From: Robiginitomaculum sp.
GTDB lineage: Bacteria > Pseudomonadota > Alphaproteobacteria > Caulobacterales > Maricaulaceae
NCBI GenBank assembly: GCA_015485155.1
Contig: WFUF01000022.1
Coordinates: 1 to 64,000 of the forward strand
Reading direction: 5' to 3'
DNA: 64,000 nucleotides
In this document: positions 42,966-52,666 of the stretch, piece by piece
Layout of the letters: each line of letters begins with the position of its first letter
Position numbering within the stretch: position 1 is the stretch's first letter
Made by a program: the position numbers and the translations under genes
Notes under the pieces: generated by a model
The model's input: the letters and a program-made list of their open reading frames with translations, nothing else
Databases searched by the model: none
Told to the model about the DNA's origin: nothing

Positions 42966-44972
42966 ATGCGATTTTTCATCCTCTTATTTTTGCTGATGGC
43001 GTTTGCTCCATTTGCCTGGGCAGATGCGCTGTCGCCTTCGCTAAAACCGGTGCCGCATAATACTTCCAAGCTTCTGCAGGATACTGAATTCACTCATTTT
43101 CGCAAAGCCATACAGGCAGCAAATGATAAACGCTGGAATGAGGCCAGAGGTTATCGCGCCGGCGTAATGCATCCAGCCGCAGCAGGACTGATCGACTGGA
43201 AGATTGCCCTTAATGATGAAAATGCCAGCTATTTTGAATTGGCTCTGGCTGTGCAGTCTTTGGAAGACTGGCCACGACACAGAAAAATCCGTCTGCTGGC
43301 TGAAGAAAAAATTTCCGGATCCGGCATGCAAGCCAGCGCTATCGCCGATTGGTTCTCCTTGTGGCCAGCAATATCAGGATCAGGGAAAATAGCCGAAGCC
43401 GAAGCCCTGCTTGCTCTGGGCAAATCTGATGATGCCAAATCTATTTTAACAGATGCCTGGCGCAATGACTTTCTACCCAAAAAGGTATTTTATGAAACGC
43501 TTAGAAAACACGGCAATCTACTTACACAAGAGGATCATATTGCCAGAGTTAATATGCTGCTGTGGGCACAAAGAGCGACCGAGGCGCAAAAACTGCTATC
43601 GAGATTACCAAAAGATATCAAAGCCTTAAACTCTGCCCGCATTCGCCTGATGCGCCGTAACCGTGGTGTTGACAAGGCGCTGGCCAAAGTACCAACAAAG
43701 TTACAAACTCATCCCGGCCTGCTCTACGAACGAGCAGTATGGCAAAGAAAAGCCGGACGGAATAAAAAAGCCTTGCAGTTAATTCTGGCGATCCCGGCCA
43801 AGGTCGGAAATGCTGCCGGTCAAAAAAGATTGTGGAAAGAGCGGCACCTGCTTGCTCGCAAGGCCCTAAAAGACAATGATTATAAAACTGCCTACGAACT
43901 GGCCAAAGCCAATGGATTTGAGCGGGGGGGAAGTTTTGCCGAAGGAGAATGGCTGGCTGGCTGGCTGGCATTAAGAAAATTAAATAAGCCGGAGCTTGCA
44001 CAGACTCATTTTGAAAAGCTGGCCCAAAATGTACGCACACCAATTTCAATGGCCAGAGCCCATTACTGGCTTGGCAAATCCTTGCAAGCTCAGAACAAGG
44101 AAGAAGCTGCTGCTGTTGAATTTGATACTGCCTCCAGGTTTTATTTCACATTTTACGGACAATTGGCACAGCAGGAAATTGGCCCAGGATATATCACCAT
44201 GGGTAATGACCCGGAACCGGATCAATGGGCAGTTATCGTTTTTGAAAACCACCCGCAGGTTCAAGCCCTAAAACTACTGGCTTTGGTGGGCGACACCACA
44301 GCGTATCGAAGGTTTAGCTATCATCTGGATGATCTGTTACCAGGGGCTGTAGATCATGTAATGCTGGCCCGCCTCAATCGCGAAAACGGCTATAATGGAA
44401 TTGCCGTTCGCGCAGCCAAGGCCGCCCTGTATCGCAATGAAATACTGCCCGAAAGCCAGTGGCCATTGATAGATATAGGCCAACATATCAAGCAACCTGA
44501 ACCGGCTTTGGTGTTGGCATTGTCACGACAGGAAAGCGAGCTTAACCCCAAAGCAATAAGCCATGCCGGAGCCCGTGGACTAATGCAGCTAATGCCAGGA
44601 ACTGCAAAATCAACAGCGCGGCAAAACGGTGTAAAATACCGCAAAAGCTGGTTGATTGATGATCCGGAATATAATCTTAAGATTGGAGCTTTTCACTTGC
44701 AGGAACTACTTGAGGAGTTTGATGGCTCCTATATTTTAAGTGCTGCTGCCTATAATGCAGGGCGCTCACGCGCTCATAAGTGGATTGAAGAATACGGTGA
44801 TCCACGTCTGGCTGTTGATCCGGTTGATTGGCTGGAAAGTATACCTTTTTCTGAAACCAGAAACTATGTGCAACGGGTTCTGGAAAACATACAGATTTAC
44901 CGAAACCGCCTGTCTGACCGACCATCCCTTATCAGGCTCAATGAGGACATTAATCGCGGAAGAACCGGATAA
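42966..44972 (+). CDS. Soluble lytic transglycosylase
   Basis: A 668-aa periplasmic murein hydrolase with a signal peptide (FFILLFLLMAFAPFAWA). The long helical superhelix (U/L-type repeats, residues about 30-450) precedes the Slt catalytic domain: ALSRQESELNPKAISHAGARGLMQLMPGTAK, with the catalytic Glu in RQES. An upstream ATG at 42927 is in frame but would add residues before the signal peptide. It ends back-to-back with the dehydratase gene; no base separates the two stop codons. Confidence 0.93.
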   Translation: MRFFILLFLLMAFAPFAWADALSPSLKPVPHNTSKLLQDTEFTHFRKAIQAANDKRWNEARGYRAGVMHPAAAGLIDWKIALNDENASYFELALAVQSLEDWPRHRKIRLLAEEKISGSGMQASAIADWFSLWPAISGSGKIAEAEALLALGKSDDAKSILTDAWRNDFLPKKVFYETLRKHGNLLTQEDHIARVNMLLWAQRATEAQKLLSRLPKDIKALNSARIRLMRRNRGVDKALAKVPTKLQTHPGLLYERAVWQRKAGRNKKALQLILAIPAKVGNAAGQKRLWKERHLLARKALKDNDYKTAYELAKANGFERGGSFAEGEWLAGWLALRKLNKPELAQTHFEKLAQNVRTPISMARAHYWLGKSLQAQNKEEAAAVEFDTASRFYFTFYGQLAQQEIGPGYITMGNDPEPDQWAVIVFENHPQVQALKLLALVGDTTAYRRFSYHLDDLLPGAVDHVMLARLNRENGYNGIAVRAAKAALYRNEILPESQWPLIDIGQHIKQPEPALVLALSRQESELNPKAISHAGARGLMQLMPGTAKSTARQNGVKYRKSWLIDDPEYNLKIGAFHLQELLEEFDGSYILSAAAYNAGRSRAHKWIEEYGDPRLAVDPVDWLESIPFSETRNYVQRVLENIQIYRNRLSDRPSLIRLNEDINRGRTG

Positions 44973-45953
44973 TTACTGCGCTTTGGCCTCAATCGCCTGT
45001 TGAAACATATCCGAATCAACATTACCGCCTGTAGCTACCACACAGACAGGGCCATTTCCCGGGGCTTTTCCATTTATGACCGCCGCCAGCGATGCGGCAC
45101 CGCCCGGCTCAAGTACCAGTTTCAAATGAAAAAAAGCAGCCCTCATCGCCGCCAGCACTTCACCGTCGCTTACCATCAAACCGCCTGCAACCCGATCCTT
45201 GTTTATTGCAAAGGTCATCTCGCCTGGTGTTTGCGCCATCAATGCATCGCAAATCGAACCTTCGAGCATATGATTCTTCTCCCGAATCCCTGAAGAAAAG
45301 GAACGGCGATGATCATCAAAATTTTCCGGCTCACAGGTGAAAATATCACAATCCGGTAATTCTTCCTGCAAGGCCAAAGCAATTCCGGCTGTTAGCCCGC
45401 CACCTCCGGCATTGGTAATGACAGATTGTAAATCAAGATTATGCTTTTTGCTGTATTTTGCAATTTCCATCCCGACACTTCCCTGCCCGGCTATTACCTG
45501 TCTGTCCTCATAAGGTGCAATTAAAAAGGCCTCTCTTTGCCTGGCTATTTTCTGGGCAATTATTTCTCTTTGCTCATGTAAGCGATCATAAAAAAATACC
45601 TCCCCGCCATATGCCTTAACCCCGTCTACTTTAACTTTTGGAGTATCCTGGGGCATTACAATCAAGCAGCAAATACCCTGACGAAGCGATGCCAGAGCCA
45701 CCCCTTGTGCATGATTCCCCGATGAATATGCCACCAAGCCATTGGCCAGTTGATCTGCAGACAAGGTCAAAATCCGGTTTATCGCCCCCCGGTATTTGAA
45801 AGAACCAGTGTTTTGCAGACATTCAGCCTTTACCCATACTTCTCGCCCCGCCATTTGATCTATGCGTTCACTGCGCAGCATTGGCGTTTCAACCACGTCA
45901 CCTGTCAAACGCAAAGCCGCAGCTCTAACATCCCGAAATGTCGGCAGATCCAT
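44973..45953 (-). CDS. Threonine/serine dehydratase (PLP)
   Basis: A 326-aa fold-type II PLP enzyme. The PLP Lys is in NTGSFKYRGAIN, the phosphate loop is NAGGGGLTAG, and Asn is in SSGNHAQGVAL. It has no C-terminal ACT regulatory domain, so it resembles the catabolic or short threonine/serine dehydratase rather than full-length IlvA. Serine racemase is an alternative. Confidence 0.87.
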   Translation of the reverse strand: MDLPTFRDVRAAALRLTGDVVETPMLRSERIDQMAGREVWVKAECLQNTGSFKYRGAINRILTLSADQLANGLVAYSSGNHAQGVALASLRQGICCLIVMPQDTPKVKVDGVKAYGGEVFFYDRLHEQREIIAQKIARQREAFLIAPYEDRQVIAGQGSVGMEIAKYSKKHNLDLQSVITNAGGGGLTAGIALALQEELPDCDIFTCEPENFDDHRRSFSSGIREKNHMLEGSICDALMAQTPGEMTFAINKDRVAGGLMVSDGEVLAAMRAAFFHLKLVLEPGGAASLAAVINGKAPGNGPVCVVATGGNVDSDMFQQAIEAKAQ

Positions 45954-45971
45954 TAAATGCTCCTCGCTACA

Positions 45972-48275
45972 CTATTTTGTAAGCCGCAATGTACGTTCGG
46001 CAATTGATTGAAAGGTTTCTTCTAGCTGAGCTGATTTAATATTAAAGGCCCGCTTTGGATCACCAGCACATTCCTTTAGAAGTCCAATAGCAGACGGCTT
46101 ATTGATATCCACAGCAATCGTATAAAGATCAATCCCATACTCATCAGTCATCGCCCGGCAGGTTGCCAGCATCAAATTATCAAGGGTCTTCTTATCCAGC
46201 TTCACAGTTCCGGGATGTTTCCAGCATTTTCCGGCTATTCCAGTGCGGTTTTTATCATTGCAGCCCATATAGCCTTCAAAATCAAACGGAGCTACATTTT
46301 CACCATCGGTAAGCAAAATCGCTACTTTTCTGGTTTTTTTAGGGTCCCAGTTTCTAGCAGCACTATTACCGCTTTGCCCCCAAAAGTTCTTCCATTGCGA
46401 GCGGGGCGATAAGGTGCGAAGCCCCCACAGCAGACCCAAATGGGCCTGAGTGCCGCCGGGAACCGGATACATATGTTCCAGTTTTTGTTGAATTTGGCTG
46501 CGATTGCTAGACAATGGCAACATGGCTGTTGGGCAGTTTAGGTTTGGCCCGGAAATACCCTTATTTGTATTCCACGGTAGCACCTTTTTCTGCCATGGGC
46601 ATAATTTTCCACCAGATGAAACCCAGGCAAATTCATTTGGATCAGATACGCATGCTTGTAGCCTTCCAGTTTTTTTGCCGTATTTGCTATCATTTGAACA
46701 ATCCTGGGTTTTTGGAACATACATATTACGTTGCCAGCCCTTTGGATCCTGCCAGCACTTTAACATTCCAGAATTATACCATTTACCGCATTTCTCTCCA
46801 GGGTTTGGACCCGGTCTTGGCCTTGGTTTTGGCTTTGGCCTGGGTCTTGGCCTAGGCTTGTGCTTGGGCCTTGGCCTGGGCTTGTGCTTGAGCTTGGATC
46901 TATTTTTTTCATCACTTACTTGCCATAAACCGGCCTCTTGCTCGATGGTTGCATCAATGGTGTTTCTTCCGGCAAAATCCGGTGATGTCGGCCAATGATT
47001 TAATCCGGTTATTGGTGTCATCATGGCTGCGTTTTGCAGTCTGGTTTCGTGTTGTTGCAATAAGGCATATTCAGGTTTCTCACTGCCCGGAATATCCAGT
47101 AAGAACCCCTGTGGCCCCGGCTTGGGCTTGGGCTTGGGCTTGGGCTTAGGTTTTGGTTTTGGTTTTGGCTTGGGCTTGGGTTTTGGTTTGGGCTTAGAGT
47201 CGGGTTTAGGTTTAGGCTTAGAGTCGGGTTTAGGTTTAGGCTTGGGCTTGGGCTTGGGCTTAGGTTTTGGTTTGGGCTTTGGGCAGGAAAACCGATAATA
47301 CCGATTAGAAATTTCCGGCTTTACCCAGCCAACAGGCCAACGCATGGAAGCAACCGGCTGATCGGTAACTGGCTTGCTGACATTTCCTGATGCATTGGTT
47401 TTCACCTCATTGGGTGCCGCACGTACACAGCCTCGCCAACCCACCGGCGCAAACATGGTTTTTAAGGCACTGGATGACATTGGCCTACCGGTATCAGGGT
47501 GACTTACATTTGAAGTTCTGCTTGAAAATGGACTATTGGGAACTTTACGCGATCCAGCAGCTGGCAGGCGGCCCCACGCATATTTACTGCCATCAGCAGG
47601 TTTTACTGCTTCTGACTTAATGTTGACCATTACCGACCACGGCACTACTGAGATCTTTACTAATTCCGCACTTGGACTTTCATCATACATCGTATCGACA
47701 AAATTCATTGCTGCTTCGCGCATGATTACAAACCGGTTACTGGAAAACATGGAGGCGGTATTATCCAGTATGAGGGCAACCTCTACCACACGGGTATCGC
47801 CGGCCATGGCTCTGGCTTCAGATTTGATGGTAACTGAATTTACGCCCAGCAAGCCGCCAAACATGGTTTCAACATTGGCCTTTCCCCTGGCTATAATCTC
47901 ATTATCAGCGGTATATGAAAATGAAACTTCCGGTTTTGAGATTCTGTTGCTGCGCTCGGATACAACTGCCTTAAAAAAATCTGATCCTACCTGAGTGGCA
48001 TTTTGCTCACGCTTGGCCTTGTTCATGCTTGCGCCCAGCAAATGAGCGCGTCCTGCAGCCAGAACCGCAGAATCCAAAGCATCGCGCAGACGAGAACGCT
48101 CCACATAAGCCCGTTGAAAATCTACAGAAACTCCGATCACAGTCACAATCGGTATAATTGACAAGGCAAAAATCATCGCCGTATTTCCGGAACGGGCATT
48201 GGCAAAATGCCTGCAAAACCGACAAATTATTGAAATAAGGTTCGTTTTTATGTTCAACACGGCAAGACTCATCAA
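45972..48275 (-). CDS. TadG-like Flp pilus/vWA protein with Lys/Arg-Pro repeat linkers
   Basis: A 767-aa envelope protein. A short cytoplasmic start leads to the TadE/TadG pseudopilin-like membrane segment (NTAMIFALSIIPIVTVIGVSV, residues about 31-51). A von Willebrand A domain begins at residue 165 with a MIDAS-like LILDNTASM (D171) and finishes around ILLTDGENV (654-660). Between them is a large insert with two repeat tracts: KP repeats at residues 332-388 (nt 47112-47282) and K/R/H-P repeats at about 457-493 (nt 46797-46905). Several Cys flank the second tract. It is probably secreted or anchored for surface adhesion. No other tad genes are adjacent. The start is one of two tandem ATGs. 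Confidence 0.8.
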   Translation of the reverse strand: MMSLAVLNIKTNLISIICRFCRHFANARSGNTAMIFALSIIPIVTVIGVSVDFQRAYVERSRLRDALDSAVLAAGRAHLLGASMNKAKREQNATQVGSDFFKAVVSERSNRISKPEVSFSYTADNEIIARGKANVETMFGGLLGVNSVTIKSEARAMAGDTRVVEVALILDNTASMFSSNRFVIMREAAMNFVDTMYDESPSAELVKISVVPWSVMVNIKSEAVKPADGSKYAWGRLPAAGSRKVPNSPFSSRTSNVSHPDTGRPMSSSALKTMFAPVGWRGCVRAAPNEVKTNASGNVSKPVTDQPVASMRWPVGWVKPEISNRYYRFSCPKPKPKPKPKPKPKPKPKPDSKPKPKPDSKPKPKPKPKPKPKPKPKPKPKPKPKPGPQGFLLDIPGSEKPEYALLQQHETRLQNAAMMTPITGLNHWPTSPDFAGRNTIDATIEQEAGLWQVSDEKNRSKLKHKPRPRPKHKPRPRPRPKPKPRPRPGPNPGEKCGKWYNSGMLKCWQDPKGWQRNMYVPKTQDCSNDSKYGKKTGRLQACVSDPNEFAWVSSGGKLCPWQKKVLPWNTNKGISGPNLNCPTAMLPLSSNRSQIQQKLEHMYPVPGGTQAHLGLLWGLRTLSPRSQWKNFWGQSGNSAARNWDPKKTRKVAILLTDGENVAPFDFEGYMGCNDKNRTGIAGKCWKHPGTVKLDKKTLDNLMLATCRAMTDEYGIDLYTIAVDINKPSAIGLLKECAGDPKRAFNIKSAQLEETFQSIAERTLRLTK
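46797..46905. repeat. Coding repeat: Lys/Arg/His-Pro tract of the TadG-like gene
   Basis: A hexamer-based repeat (variants of CTTGGG/CTTGGC on the plus strand) encoding alternating basic residue and proline (HKPRPRPKHKPRPRPRPKPK). It is less regular than the tract at 47112. Confidence 0.75.
47112..47282. repeat. Coding repeat: Lys-Pro tract of the TadG-like gene
   Basis: Tandem hexamers such as GGCTTG and GGTTTT on the plus strand encode about 25 KP dipeptides, interrupted twice by DS (PDSKPKPKPDSKPK). Copy-number changes of a hexamer keep the frame, so the linker length can vary without loss of the protein. Confidence 0.85.
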
Positions 48276-48345
48276 GAAACTGTTTTTGTTACTTGATGAT
48301 ATTAAAATTGACCTAACTCTTCCCTAAAATAAAAGCAAAATAAGT

Positions 48346-49491
48346 CTATGGAGTTCTTTGTACAAATTCAGGCCGCAACTGGCTGATTTTTTCACAACCA
48401 AGTAAAGTCATATCACGATCAAGTTCGGCACGAAACAACCCAAGCACCCGCTCAACCCCGGCCTGTCCAGCTGCGGCCAGTCCATAAAGATAAGGCCGCC
48501 CAAAAGCGCAAGCATCAGCACCAAGCGCCAAAGCCTTTAGCACATCCGTTCCCCGACGAATTCCACCCTCCACAATCAATTCTAGATCATTACCCACGGC
48601 CTCGCGAATTGGCTGGATCATATCCACCGGTGCCGGCACGCAATCTAATTGTCGCCCGCCATGATTTGAGATCATCACTGCGCTGGCACCATGATCGCGT
48701 GCCAATATTGCGTCCTCGGGTGTCATAATCCCTTTTATTGCAAACGGGCCGCCCCACTCAGCGGCCAGCCATTCAGCATCTTTCCATGTAAGAGAACGAT
48801 CGAATTGATCGTTAATGTATTTGGCAACACCGCCAGCCTGATCGCCCTGTACCCGATGCGAAATATTAACCATATCAAACCCGCCACTGGTAATTGCATG
48901 ATAAACCCATGCTGGCGACAGGACAAAACTAAGCAGGCTGGTAATGGTAAATTTAGGTGGCATCGCCATGCCGGTAACCAGATCCCGTTCGCGATTGCCA
49001 GCAACCGGGGTATCAACAGTCAAGCACAGGGCCGTATATCCGGCCTGTTTGCATCTGGCCACCAGTTCACGGGTCAGGCCGCGGTCCCGCAATACATAGG
49101 TTTGAAAGAGTTTTGGACCTGTACAGACCGAAGCAATATCCTCGATGCTGGCCGTAGCTACTGTGGAAACCCCATACATTAAACCGAATTTTTGCGCGGC
49201 ACGGGCCACACCTAATTCATGATCATGATGAAACAGGCGCGACATGCCCGTAGGCGCCAGATACACAGGCATTGCCATTTTTGTACCCAATACGGTTATA
49301 GACAAATCAACCGTTTCCACTCCGCGCAATGCGCCCGGCAGCAGCTCATATTTGCCAAACGCATTTTGATTATTAGCTAATGACCATTCATCATCCGCCG
49401 CCCCTTCCATATAATGGAACACTGGATCTGGTAATTTACGCCGAGCCAGTTTACGAAAATCAGCAAGGGTAAAACATCTGGAAAGCTTCAT
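48346..49491 (-). CDS. FMN-dependent alpha-hydroxy-acid (L-lactate-type) dehydrogenase
   Basis: A 381-aa TIM-barrel flavoenzyme. Catalytic residues are visible: Tyr in HYMEGAADDE, the His and Arg of ISNHGGRQLDC, and Lys in FAIKGIM. VEGGIRRGTDVLKALALGADA binds the FMN phosphate. It oxidises L-lactate or a similar 2-hydroxy acid and probably feeds electrons to quinone (LldD type) because a loop consistent with membrane association is present (TSLLSFVLSPAWVYHA). It is 10 bp after the dipeptidase gene in the same direction, so the two are likely an operon. Confidence 0.88.
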   Translation of the reverse strand: MKLSRCFTLADFRKLARRKLPDPVFHYMEGAADDEWSLANNQNAFGKYELLPGALRGVETVDLSITVLGTKMAMPVYLAPTGMSRLFHHDHELGVARAAQKFGLMYGVSTVATASIEDIASVCTGPKLFQTYVLRDRGLTRELVARCKQAGYTALCLTVDTPVAGNRERDLVTGMAMPPKFTITSLLSFVLSPAWVYHAITSGGFDMVNISHRVQGDQAGGVAKYINDQFDRSLTWKDAEWLAAEWGGPFAIKGIMTPEDAILARDHGASAVMISNHGGRQLDCVPAPVDMIQPIREAVGNDLELIVEGGIRRGTDVLKALALGADACAFGRPYLYGLAAAGQAGVERVLGLFRAELDRDMTLLGCEKISQLRPEFVQRTP

Positions 49492-49501
49492 ATTATTTGC
49501 C

Positions 49502-50638
49502 CTAACCGCTTATTTGACGCCATAGACGAATAAAATTTCCACCAATTATCTTGGCGGTTTCCCTTTGGCTCAAGCCTCGCGCCAGCAAGCCCGCCACCAA
49601 TACCGGCATTTGGCGATAATTATCCATTACCGGCTTGTAATTGGCATCCATATCGGTTCCCAAACCAACATGATCAATGCCAACCGCATCAATCAGCTCA
49701 AACACCCTGTCGATAAACCCGTTCAGGCTAAAAATGCCAATACCAGCCGGCCATGCGCCAATTATACCCCCGCCTCCAGCAATCTCCCTTGCCAGTTCCA
49801 AAGAAATAAATCGCGGGTGTTCGGGGGCATTTTCGCGAATAATATGGGTATGGGAACAAATCACCGGATGCTGGCTTGCAGCTAAAATACCATAGGCAGT
49901 CGGCTGTGAAGCATGAGCCACATCGATTACCATCATTAGATCATTCATTGCCAGCACAATGGATTTTCCTGCCGGGGTCAGACCATAATGGGTCTGTTTG
50001 CTGGTAATGCTGTCACCAAGTTCCGAGGTGCGAAAATGCATTAAGGTAATACAGCGCAATCCCATATCATGGGCTTCGTGCAGGCGCTGGACGCTGGCTT
50101 CCAGAAAGTCCGCACCTTCAGCGCTGAACCATGCTCCAGGCTGCTTATTATTGCGGGCGGATATTAAGTCACTGGGACTTGCAAGTGGCGCAAACAATCC
50201 TTTTTCGATTAGTTTTTGCATGTTGGAATTTTGCAGCACAAAGCTATTCCATGCCTCTCCAGGTGCAAATTCACGAACCACCTGCAAAACACTGTCCCTT
50301 GCATCAAGCACGTTAAAGTCTGAAACACTGGCAAAGGCCGCTCCGGCCACGCCCCCGGCCCGCATATCCGCTGCGGACCTTTTCTCAAAGGTACCCAGAG
50401 CCTGATATAATTTTAGCTTTGGCGCCAGGCCTTTAGCTCCGCGCACAAAGGTGCGTCCCGGATGCGCGTGCATATCAAAGGCCGGGTTTTGCTGCAAAAA
50501 TATCTGGGCATCAGCCAATTGCTGTTCATCAAGTTGAAAACCAATGGGTGCTGGCTTTTTGCGAAAACCCCAAATAGCACCGGCTCCCAATGCAGCTATT
50601 GCACCGCCACCAACTAAAACTGTTCGTCTTGAAAACAT
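49502..50638 (-). CDS. Tat-exported membrane dipeptidase (peptidase M19)
   Basis: A 378-aa zinc dipeptidase of the renal dipeptidase family. The Tat signal is SRRTVLVGGGAIAALG, and the ATG at 50638 (MFSRRTV) places it at the N-terminus. The zinc ligands include FDMHAHPG and the histidines in ICSHTHIIRE and IDHVGLGTDMD. M19 enzymes cleave dipeptides, including D-amino-acid ones. It lies upstream of the hydroxy-acid dehydrogenase gene. The Glu of the family's bimetal centre is not certain by eye. Confidence 0.86.
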   Translation of the reverse strand: MFSRRTVLVGGGAIAALGAGAIWGFRKKPAPIGFQLDEQQLADAQIFLQQNPAFDMHAHPGRTFVRGAKGLAPKLKLYQALGTFEKRSAADMRAGGVAGAAFASVSDFNVLDARDSVLQVVREFAPGEAWNSFVLQNSNMQKLIEKGLFAPLASPSDLISARNNKQPGAWFSAEGADFLEASVQRLHEAHDMGLRCITLMHFRTSELGDSITSKQTHYGLTPAGKSIVLAMNDLMMVIDVAHASQPTAYGILAASQHPVICSHTHIIRENAPEHPRFISLELAREIAGGGGIIGAWPAGIGIFSLNGFIDRVFELIDAVGIDHVGLGTDMDANYKPVMDNYRQMPVLVAGLLARGLSQRETAKIIGGNFIRLWRQISG

Positions 50639-50777
50639 AATCTGTCCCGTTTTCGGGTTTTCTATCATATTTTACCACCAACGCTCCATTCTTTTATTCA
50701 AAACCAATAAAATCCTTTGAAAAAAACATGTTTTTCCTGCACCTTGCGCTCAAACCATCCTGTGACGGAACAAGCCA

Positions 50778-51815
50778 ATGACTTTTGCGCAAAATCCAGC
50801 CCACACTCTGCCCATTGCCCTAACCATGGGAGATCCTGCCGGTATCGCTCCTGAGATTACTGCCGCCGCATGGCAGCAATTACGGGATACGGGTTTTGTG
50901 TTTTTTCTTATCGGCGATCTGCAAATTACAGCGCAGGCTCTGTCCAGATTCAATCTGCCACCTCCGATATCGATCAACGATCCCGGACAATGTATTGATA
51001 GCTTTGCTGACGGGCTTCCAGTGTTACCGTTACATCTAACCAATGCTGTTATCCCCGGCGCAACAGACCCAAAGAACAGCCAGATGGTGATACAATCTAT
51101 TTCCATGGCTGTAGACTTTTGTAAGAACGGGCAGGCCAGCGCAATAGTGACCAATCCAATTTCAAAAACCAGCCTTTATCAGGCCGGGTTTGCTCATCCC
51201 GGACATACGGAATTTTTAGGCAAACTGGCCAGCCGTTTTCCTGGCTGGTCGCAGCCAAGAGGCCCGATAATGATGCTGCATGGCGGTGGTTTGCGGGTGG
51301 CTTTGGCAACGGTGCACTGTGCTTTGCATGAAGTACCAAAATTGATAAATCAGGGGCGGATTGTAAATTCTTTACAGGTTTTGCACGCCAGCCTGCGCCA
51401 TGACTTTGCCATAGCTGATCCTAAAATAGCTCTTTGCGGATTAAACCCTCACGCCGGTGAGGATGGCGCCCTGGGTAATGAGGAGCAGAATATTCTAAAT
51501 CCAATAGCTGCAGATTTGCGAAACCAGGGCCTGCAAATTACTGATGCGCTACCTGCTGATGCCCTGTTTCGTGAAGACGCGCGCAAACAATATGATGGTG
51601 TTTTGGCCATGTATCATGATCAGGGACTTATACCGGTAAAAACCCTCGACTTTCATGGCGGCACCAATATCACCCTTGGCCTGCCATTTGTGCGGGTTTC
51701 TCCGGATCATGGCACCGGGTTTGACATTGCCGGCAAGGGCATAGCCCGCGCTGACAGTCTTATTGCCGCCTTATCCATGGCCAGCAATATTGCCCATAAC
51801 CGGGCAAGAAGCTGA
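50778..51815 (+). CDS. pdxA: 4-hydroxythreonine-4-phosphate dehydrogenase
   Basis: A 345-aa enzyme of PLP synthesis that makes the partner substrate of PdxJ. Motifs are TMGDPAGIAPEI, IVTNPISKTSLYQAGFAHPGHTEFLG, and MYHDQGLIPVKTLDFHGGTNITLGLPFVRVSPDHGTG. Its stop overlaps the rsmA start (TGATG). Confidence 0.96.
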   Translation: MTFAQNPAHTLPIALTMGDPAGIAPEITAAAWQQLRDTGFVFFLIGDLQITAQALSRFNLPPPISINDPGQCIDSFADGLPVLPLHLTNAVIPGATDPKNSQMVIQSISMAVDFCKNGQASAIVTNPISKTSLYQAGFAHPGHTEFLGKLASRFPGWSQPRGPIMMLHGGGLRVALATVHCALHEVPKLINQGRIVNSLQVLHASLRHDFAIADPKIALCGLNPHAGEDGALGNEEQNILNPIAADLRNQGLQITDALPADALFREDARKQYDGVLAMYHDQGLIPVKTLDFHGGTNITLGLPFVRVSPDHGTGFDIAGKGIARADSLIAALSMASNIAHNRARS

Positions 51816-52666
51816 TGCCCGGACACAGCCTTCCCACCATTGCAGAAGTGCTGCAGGCTCATGGCCTGCGCACACAAAAGAAATTCGGACAGCATTTCCT
51901 GTTCGATCTGAATTTAACGGAAAAAATCGTGCGTATGTCCGGAGTCAAGACCAATGATCTGGTGTTTGAAATTGGCCCCGGCCCCGGTGGTTTAACCCGG
52001 GCGCTTCTAATGGCAGGAGCAAATGTCTTTGCTATTGAAGCTGATACTCGGTTTGAGCCTGTTTTACAGCAAATACAAACTCATTTTGAGAGCGGTCTGA
52101 ACTGGGTATTTTCTGATGCCCTGCAGGTTAGTCTTGAAGATCTTTCCAAAGGTAAACCATATTCAATAATAGCCAATCTGCCATATAATGTGGGAACCGC
52201 TTTACTGGTACAATGGCTGACAGGAAAAAACCCGGGCTGGACTTCAATGACATTGATGTTTCAGCTTGAAGTAGCAAAGCGCATAATTGCCAAGGCCAAA
52301 AGCCCGCACTATGGCCGTTTATCTATTCTAACCGGAGCAGTGGCAACAGCAAAACAAATCATGCATGTGCCGGCCTCGGCTTTTACACCGCCGCCAAAGG
52401 TTGAATCGGCAATAGTGCAAATAACCCCCCTACCCGTGTCTGAACGATTTGAGCAATTGCAGACACTGTCGCATATTACCGCTTTGGCATTTGGGCAGCG
52501 GCGAAAAATGCTGCGGGCCAGCCTAAAGCCATTGTCGATTGATCTTGATGTAAACATTTCCAACTGGCTGACAGAGCTTGATATCGATCCCACTGCTCGC
52601 CCCGAAACCCTGACCCCCGCCAAATTCATGCAAATGGCAAAAAAACTGGCTGAAACTAAGTCCTAA
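51815..52666 (+). CDS. rsmA: 16S rRNA adenine dimethyltransferase
   Basis: A 283-aa enzyme (KsgA) that dimethylates A1518 and A1519 of 16S rRNA. The N-terminal KKFGQHFLFDLNL and SAM motif IGPGPGGLTRAL are followed by the catalytic NLPYNVGTAL and a C-terminal domain with FTPPPKVESAIV. It converges on the PHA depolymerase gene with a 4-nt overlap of the ends. Confidence 0.96.
   Translation: MPGHSLPTIAEVLQAHGLRTQKKFGQHFLFDLNLTEKIVRMSGVKTNDLVFEIGPGPGGLTRALLMAGANVFAIEADTRFEPVLQQIQTHFESGLNWVFSDALQVSLEDLSKGKPYSIIANLPYNVGTALLVQWLTGKNPGWTSMTLMFQLEVAKRIIAKAKSPHYGRLSILTGAVATAKQIMHVPASAFTPPPKVESAIVQITPLPVSERFEQLQTLSHITALAFGQRRKMLRASLKPLSIDLDVNISNWLTELDIDPTARPETLTPAKFMQMAKKLAETKS

Noticed and set aside
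47112-47282. Regular short repeats considered as a CRISPR array
   Set aside because: The unit is 6 bp, has no spacers, stays in frame and encodes KP dipeptides; no cas genes are present.
46504-47298. Plus-strand open frames rich in Leu-Gly, opposite the TadG-like gene
   Set aside because: They are antisense readings of the Lys-Pro coding repeats; the minus-strand frame has a signal/membrane segment and vWA motifs.
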